This document shows, piece by piece, positions 60,193 to 64,000 of a stretch of DNA of 64,000 nucleotides (positions within the stretch are counted from its first letter, which is position 1; the number at the start of each line of letters is the position of its first letter). The notes below the pieces were generated by a model. The model saw only the letters and a program-made list of their open reading frames with translations, was not told the DNA's origin and ran no database searches. The stretch is from an uncultured Sphaerochaeta sp. (GTDB lineage Bacteria; Spirochaetota; Spirochaetia; Sphaerochaetales; Sphaerochaetaceae): NCBI RefSeq assembly GCF_963676285.1, contig NZ_OY781062.1, positions 310,001-374,000 on the forward strand, in the 5' to 3' direction. The position numbers and the translations under genes are program-made.

Positions 60193-60675
60193 CTATTCTT
60201 GTAGGTTATTATCCTGGTTTTCTCGTTCATGACAGAGAAGCCACTGCTTCTTATCCAGTCCACCTGCATACCCTGTGAGTGATCCCTGCTTACCGATAAC
60301 CCGGTGGCAGGGAATGATAATGCTGATGGGGTTCTTGTTGTTAGCCATCCCCACAGCACGTACAGCCTTAGGATTGCCGATGGCAATTGCAATATCCTGA
60401 TAACTGACCACAGTCCCATAGGGTATTGTACAAAGAGCTTCCCAAACTGTTTTCTGGAAGGCAGTACCGTGCAGTTCCATGGGAACCGAAAATTTTTGTA
60501 AGGTTCCTTTGAAGTATGCATCCAATTGTTGAATTGTCATCTCCAAGACAGGATTGCTTTCTTGTTTTTCTCTTATTTCAGAGATGAATGAAAGCCCCAG
60601 CAAAGCATCCTTGTTACTAGTTAGTTTTAGGGTGCCCAGGGGGCTTTCATATGTCAAAGATAGTATAGTACTCAT
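60193..60675 (-). CDS. ogt: Methylated-DNA--protein-cysteine methyltransferase
   Basis: A 160-residue repair protein. The acceptor cysteine is in IIIPCHRVIG, preceded by the DNA-binding helix FQKTVWEALCTIPYGTVVSYQDIA. It transfers the methyl group of O6-methylguanine to itself. It begins just after the terminator of the nitroreductase gene. Confidence 0.96.
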   Translation of the reverse strand: MSTILSLTYESPLGTLKLTSNKDALLGLSFISEIREKQESNPVLEMTIQQLDAYFKGTLQKFSVPMELHGTAFQKTVWEALCTIPYGTVVSYQDIAIAIGNPKAVRAVGMANNKNPISIIIPCHRVIGKQGSLTGYAGGLDKKQWLLCHERENQDNNLQE

Positions 60676-60692
60676 GGTATAAGCGTATTGAG

Positions 60693-60722
60693 AAAAAGGG
60701 GGGGAGACAAGGCTCCACCCCC
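60693..60722 (-). terminator. Intrinsic terminator of the nitroreductase gene
   Basis: On the minus strand GGGGG-T-GGAG pairs with CTCC-C-CCCCC (one mismatch) around a 6-nt loop, followed by TTTTT (60693-60697). It lies 14 bp after the nitroreductase stop. Confidence 0.75.
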
Positions 60723-60735
60723 TTATCAGGTATAA

Positions 60736-61338
60736 TTATGCGATAACCCTTACCCGTTCCTCGCTGGGAAGGAAATCCTTATCACCGGGATCTTTTTTGA
60801 TCGAGCCGAAAGGCATTTGTGCAATCAGAGACCAAGAAGAGGGGAGGTCGAAATGTGCAAGTACCTCTTCCTCAATGAGATTTCCATAGTGCTGCAAGCT
60901 GGCACCAACTCCAAGCTCAGCAAGTACCGTCCATACAGAGAACTGTGCCATACCTGTTCCATGATGACTCCAGAGCGCGAAATTCTCGCTGTAGAGTGGC
61001 ATCTGTTCCTGAAGACTGCGGATGGTAGCCATCTCTTCAAAGAACATAATGGTTCCAGAAGCTGCCTTGAATCCAGCAATTTTTTCTTCCGTCTGCTTTT
61101 TCTGCTCAGGATCTTCTATCATCGCAACAAGTTTGGAGAGTATTAGATCCCAAAGCCAATCGTGGTTTTCATCATACAAAATGACAGCTCTGCTTGTTTG
61201 TGAGTTGAATGCAGATGGAGCATATTTGATTACTCCTCGAACAGCATCCTCCAGTGTTGATTTCATAACGGGAAGTTCTTTTCCCAGATTATAGATTGTG
61301 CGTCTTTTTTTCATGCTATTGATAATGGTGTTTTCCAT
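60736..61338 (-). CDS. Nitroreductase family protein (Frm2/HBN1-like)
   Basis: A 200-residue FMN protein. It begins SMKKRRTIYNLGKELP and continues KYAPSAFNSQTSRAVIL, where the RRTIY and SAFNSQ motifs are typical of the fungal-type nitroreductase subgroup. It reduces nitro compounds or quinones with NAD(P)H. Its upstream gap holds the perfect palindrome TTGTTAACAA (61367-61376). Confidence 0.92.
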   Translation of the reverse strand: MENTIINSMKKRRTIYNLGKELPVMKSTLEDAVRGVIKYAPSAFNSQTSRAVILYDENHDWLWDLILSKLVAMIEDPEQKKQTEEKIAGFKAASGTIMFFEEMATIRSLQEQMPLYSENFALWSHHGTGMAQFSVWTVLAELGVGASLQHYGNLIEEEVLAHFDLPSSWSLIAQMPFGSIKKDPGDKDFLPSEERVRVIA

Positions 61339-61366
61339 GTAAACATTCTCCTTGACCTCAATATAG

Positions 61367-61376
61367 TTGTTAACAA
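61367..61376. promoter_or_regulatory. TTGTTAACAA palindrome upstream of nitroreductase
   Basis: A 10-bp perfect palindrome 28 bp upstream of the nitroreductase start, in the divergent gap with the YhcH-like gene. It could be an operator for a redox regulator; the half-site resembles TTGTTAA of Rex sites, but the spacing differs. Confidence 0.3.
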
Positions 61377-61443
61377 TTTAAATGTAAAGGCCCCTTTGCC
61401 TATTCTTGTAAGATGTTTGAATTGGGTATATTCTGGGCAGACT

Positions 61444-61863
61444 ATGATACACGACACGATTGACCAACTCACGTTTTATGCGCCGGCAATACCACATCTG
61501 CAACAAGTGGCAATGCTCGATACAGCAAGTACTTCAATCGAAGGCTTGCAAGTAAAGTTCTCTCAATCCAATACAGCTCCCTTTGGAGGTACCTTCATGG
61601 TACATCCATCAAGGGTATGTGTTGTGCTTACCTTGCAGGGTAGTGAGTTGCTCGTTACTACATACAGGAGAAAGGATCAGGAAGGGGCGAAGGATGAAAA
61701 TGGATTCATATCCATCCCAGACAGTCAGGTTACCGATGTTATTCGATCTGAAGAAGGAACCTTTACAGCTTTTATGCCGGGAGAGCCCTTCTCCTATGGG
61801 ATACAGGGAGAGGAAGGTCCCACGAAAGTAAAACATCTGCTAATTGTTCTGGATGAGAGCTAA
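61444..61863 (+). CDS. YhcH/DUF386-like cupin-fold protein
   Basis: A 139-residue protein. VCVVLTLQGSELLVTTYRR, DSQVTDVIRSEEGTFTAFMPGEPFSYGI and VKHLLIVLD fit the C-terminal half of YhcH/YjgK/YiaL proteins, sugar-binding cupin-fold relatives. The similarity is modest, so the call is tentative. The ATG at 61444 (MIHDTIDQL) suits the family better than the upstream ATG at 61396. Confidence 0.65.
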   Translation: MIHDTIDQLTFYAPAIPHLQQVAMLDTASTSIEGLQVKFSQSNTAPFGGTFMVHPSRVCVVLTLQGSELLVTTYRRKDQEGAKDENGFISIPDSQVTDVIRSEEGTFTAFMPGEPFSYGIQGEEGPTKVKHLLIVLDES

Positions 61864-61927
61864 TAGGCTTTACAAATGTGTAGTAATATCGTACGAATAC
61901 TATGTGTATGACTGAGAGGAGCATAGG

Positions 61928-62968
61928 ATGACAGGAGATCTACAGGTATATATCGGAAATAGCCTTATCGGACGCGGTCTACCAGTACTTGTGCAAACAA
62001 TGTATGACAGTGCAATTCCCCATGAAATAGAAGCACTGGAGGAGTTGATTCGCAGGATTGGGAAACTCAACGCAATGGGATGCGATGTTATTCGTTTCTC
62101 TTACCCTTCTTTTGAGGATCATGATGCGTTTAGGTATCTTTGTGAGAAGAGTCCAATACCAGTTGTTGCCGATATACATTTTGACTACAAACTAGCATTG
62201 GATGCACTATCATGTGGAGCACACAAGATTAGGATCAATCCAGGTAATATCGGCGCAAAATGGAAAGTTGAAGAGGTGGTGAAGAGCGCAAAGGATCAAG
62301 GCAGAGCCATTCGTATAGGCCTAAATAGTGGATCCTTACCACGTGGAAATGATCCTGCGGAAGTCTTGATGACCAATACTGCTCTTGAGTACCTATCATG
62401 GTTTGAGCAATGGGGATTTACCAACACAGTAGTCTCCCTGAAAGCAAGTGACACAGAGCTTACCATGAAAGCAAATCGTCTGTTTGCTTCGCAGTGTCCC
62501 TACCCACTACATCTTGGAGTTACAGAAGCTGGTTCGGTAATATCAGCAGTAACTCGTTCTACATGGGCATTGGGTCAACTTCTCAGCGAGGGAATCGGTA
62601 ATACCCTACGCATCAGCATAACCGGTGATATTGAGAGCGAAGTACAGGCAGGTGTTGAACTGCTGAGAACCTTGGGGATGAGAAAGAAAGGCATCAGGAT
62701 TGTGAGTTGCCCTCGTTGTGGTAGGCATAGTTTCGATTCCCAGGGATTCCTGGCATCCGTAGAACAAGATCTCCTCACCATCGACAAAGATTTGACTGTT
62801 GCCATCATGGGATGCCAGGTCAATGGTCCGGGTGAGGCAAAGGCAGCCGATCTGGCAATAACTGGTCTAGGTAATAGTATATTTCTCTATGAGAAAGGGA
62901 AATTGGTGAAAAAAGTAACGCAGCAGGAAGCAAAGGCTGCTTTGTTGGAAGCGATAGAACATGCATAA
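61928..62968 (+). CDS. ispG: 4-hydroxy-3-methylbut-2-enyl-diphosphate synthase
   Basis: A 346-residue [4Fe-4S] enzyme of the MEP isoprenoid pathway. [26 protein letters not shown] and RINPGNIG mark the TIM barrel. The cluster ligands lie in [11 protein letters not shown] and [20 protein letters not shown]. It takes electrons from flavodoxin or ferredoxin; a flavodoxin gene is in this window. Its stop overlaps uvrA by 8 nt. Confidence 0.96.
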   Translation: MTGDLQVYIGNSLIGRGLPVLVQTMYDSAIPHEIEALEELIRRIGKLNAMGCDVIRFSYPSFEDHDAFRYLCEKSPIPVVADIHFDYKLALDALSCGAHKIRINPGNIGAKWKVEEVVKSAKDQGRAIRIGLNSGSLPRGNDPAEVLMTNTALEYLSWFEQWGFTNTVVSLKASDTELTMKANRLFASQCPYPLHLGVTEAGSVISAVTRSTWALGQLLSEGIGNTLRISITGDIESEVQAGVELLRTLGMRKKGIRIVSCPRCGRHSFDSQGFLASVEQDLLTIDKDLTVAIMGCQVNGPGEAKAADLAITGLGNSIFLYEKGKLVKKVTQQEAKAALLEAIEHA

Positions 62969-64000
62969 TACGTTGATAATAAAGGGTGCCAGGGAGCACA
63001 ACCTAAAAAACATCGACTTGGAATTGAAAAAAGATCAGTTGATCGTTATCAGTGGTCTCTCTGGAAGTGGAAAGAGCTCCTTGGCTTTTGACACCATTTT
63101 TGCCGAGGGTCAGAGACGCTATGTAGAAAGTCTGAGTTCTTACGCCAGGATGTTTCTTGATAAATTGGACAAGCCTGATGTGGATTATATGGAAGGGCTC
63201 AGCCCGGCAATTGCAATCGAGCAAAAATCAACACATCGTAATCCTCGTTCAACCGTTGGTACCGTCACTGAAATATATGACTATTTCAGACTGTTGTGGG
63301 CAAGAGTAGGGAAACCACACTGTCATGTCTGCGGTCGAGAAATCAGTGAGATGAGCGTAGATCAGATCATTGATGCAATTTTCAAGGCAGAGGATGGTAC
63401 TAGGATTATTGTAAGCGCCCCAGTTGCTATTGGAAGAAAAGGGGAGTTCAAGAAAGTTTTTGAGGATGCCCGTACAGCAGGATTCCAGAGGGTAAAGGTT
63501 GATGGAAAAATGCTCAATCTTGATGAGCAGATTGTCTTGGAAAAGCAATTCAAGCACTCCATCGATATTGTAGTTGATCGCTTGATTCTCAGCAGGGATA
63601 TCCGATCCAGGCTTGCCTCCAGTATCGAGACCTCAAACGAGATGACGCAGGGTCTTGTGAAAGTGACTTTTCTCGGGGAAAACGGGGAAGAAAGTTACGA
63701 AGAGGTATTCAGTGAGCGTAACAGTTGCCCGCATTGCGGCATTACCCTACCTGATCTCGAACCACGATTGTTCAGTTTCAACAATCCCTATGGAGCTTGT
63801 CCAGAGTGTAATGGACTGGGGATCAAAACAGAGTTTGACCCTGACCTCATTATCCCTGACTATTCAAAAAGCTTCAATAAAGGTGCCATTGCCACGATGA
63901 ACCCTGATGCAAAATGGTCCAGGTCTCTGGTTGAAGCACTTGCCAAGCACTTACATTTTACCCTTGATACCCCATTCAGCAAACTGCCTGAGGATACCAT
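62961..64000 (+). CDS. uvrA: Excinuclease ABC subunit A (partial, runs off the window)
   Basis: The frame starting ATG at 62961 stays open to the window end, giving about 346 residues. Family marks are the start [18 protein letters not shown], Walker [32 protein letters not shown], the first zinc knuckle CHVCG and the second CPHC...CPEC. UvrA finds bulky DNA lesions with UvrB. It overlaps ispG by 8 nt. The remainder lies beyond position 64000. Confidence 0.97.
   Translation, partial: MHNTLIIKGAREHNLKNIDLELKKDQLIVISGLSGSGKSSLAFDTIFAEGQRRYVESLSSYARMFLDKLDKPDVDYMEGLSPAIAIEQKSTHRNPRSTVGTVTEIYDYFRLLWARVGKPHCHVCGREISEMSVDQIIDAIFKAEDGTRIIVSAPVAIGRKGEFKKVFEDARTAGFQRVKVDGKMLNLDEQIVLEKQFKHSIDIVVDRLILSRDIRSRLASSIETSNEMTQGLVKVTFLGENGEESYEEVFSERNSCPHCGITLPDLEPRLFSFNNPYGACPECNGLGIKTEFDPDLIIPDYSKSFNKGAIATMNPDAKWSRSLVEALAKHLHFTLDTPFSKLPEDT

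Noticed and set aside
60156..60521. A 121-codon minus-strand frame overlapping ogt
   Set aside because: It uses another frame of the ogt gene, which carries the PCHRVIG motif. The alternative product looks random.
1..64000. CRISPR array, prophage, insertion sequence or rRNA operon
   Set aside because: I saw no regularly spaced repeats, phage structural genes, intact transposase, terminal inverted repeats or rRNA sequence in the window.

Overview
The window is a dense stretch of bacterial chromosome, most likely from a spirochaete of the Sphaerochaeta/Treponema group. The case rests on gene content: a seven-gene V-type ATPase operon in the order E, DUF2764, A, B, D, I, K; a kinetoplastid-like IMP dehydrogenase; UvrA, IspG and MutS2 of bacterial type; and tRNA genes without encoded CCA. 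No sequence search was possible, so the assignment is an inference. I see no prophage, insertion sequence, CRISPR array or replication origin.

Layout. Positions 1-86 are the 3' end of a probable LacI-type regulator. 200-1407 (minus) is an SPFH-domain membrane protein followed by a small ribbon-helix-helix protein, with two identical 8-bp palindromes 11 bp apart upstream. 1658-6784 (plus) is a complete polyamine operon: arginine decarboxylase, carboxynorspermidine/carboxyspermidine dehydrogenase, its decarboxylase and agmatinase. 6758-9495 (minus) holds a flavodoxin, a TPR protein, a methyltransferase and a 2',3'-cyclic phosphodiesterase. 9569-13590 (plus) holds a GH4 glycosidase, a zinc ribbon protein, an aldo/keto reductase, a membrane protein and a CYTH protein, with a minus-strand tRNA-Met in between. 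13574-19165 (minus) runs from a cobalamin riboswitch through BtuF/BtuC/BtuD-like transporter genes into an acyltransferase, a membrane protein, an oxidoreductase and a UPF0303 protein.

19457-32305 holds a potassium-channel protein, RNase HI with a split chromate transporter, a TPR lipoprotein, uracil phosphoribosyltransferase, a sugar ABC transporter, adenylate kinase, a LacI regulator divergent from a GH13 glycosidase, and IMP dehydrogenase. 32377-36792 is one 1471-residue PAS/GGDEF/EAL protein, followed by tRNA-Val. 37001-44319 holds housekeeping genes (PLP homeostasis protein, RluA-type pseudouridine synthase, RsgA, MutS2) plus an atypical metallo-beta-lactamase-fold protein and a pentapeptide-repeat protein. 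44396-46786 is a small accessory patch: two divergent GIY-YIG-like paralogues, a DUF6530-like protein, uridine phosphorylase and an unrecognised small protein. 47008-54167 is the V-ATPase operon. 54258-60117 is a visibly AT-rich arabinoside-utilisation locus: an HTH regulator with a large C-terminal domain, a binding protein, two permeases and a GH51 arabinofuranosidase. The window closes with Ogt, a nitroreductase, a YhcH-like protein, IspG and the start of UvrA, which is cut by the window end.

Together the genes describe a fermentative, sugar-scavenging cell. It has ion-coupled energetics (the ATPase rotor carries the residues known for Na+ binding), scavenges B12, uracil and nucleosides, and makes spermidine by the carboxyspermidine route. 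Gene packing is tight: six convergent gene pairs overlap at their 3' ends. Starts were often moved inward from the longest reading frame on the basis of ribosome-binding sites.
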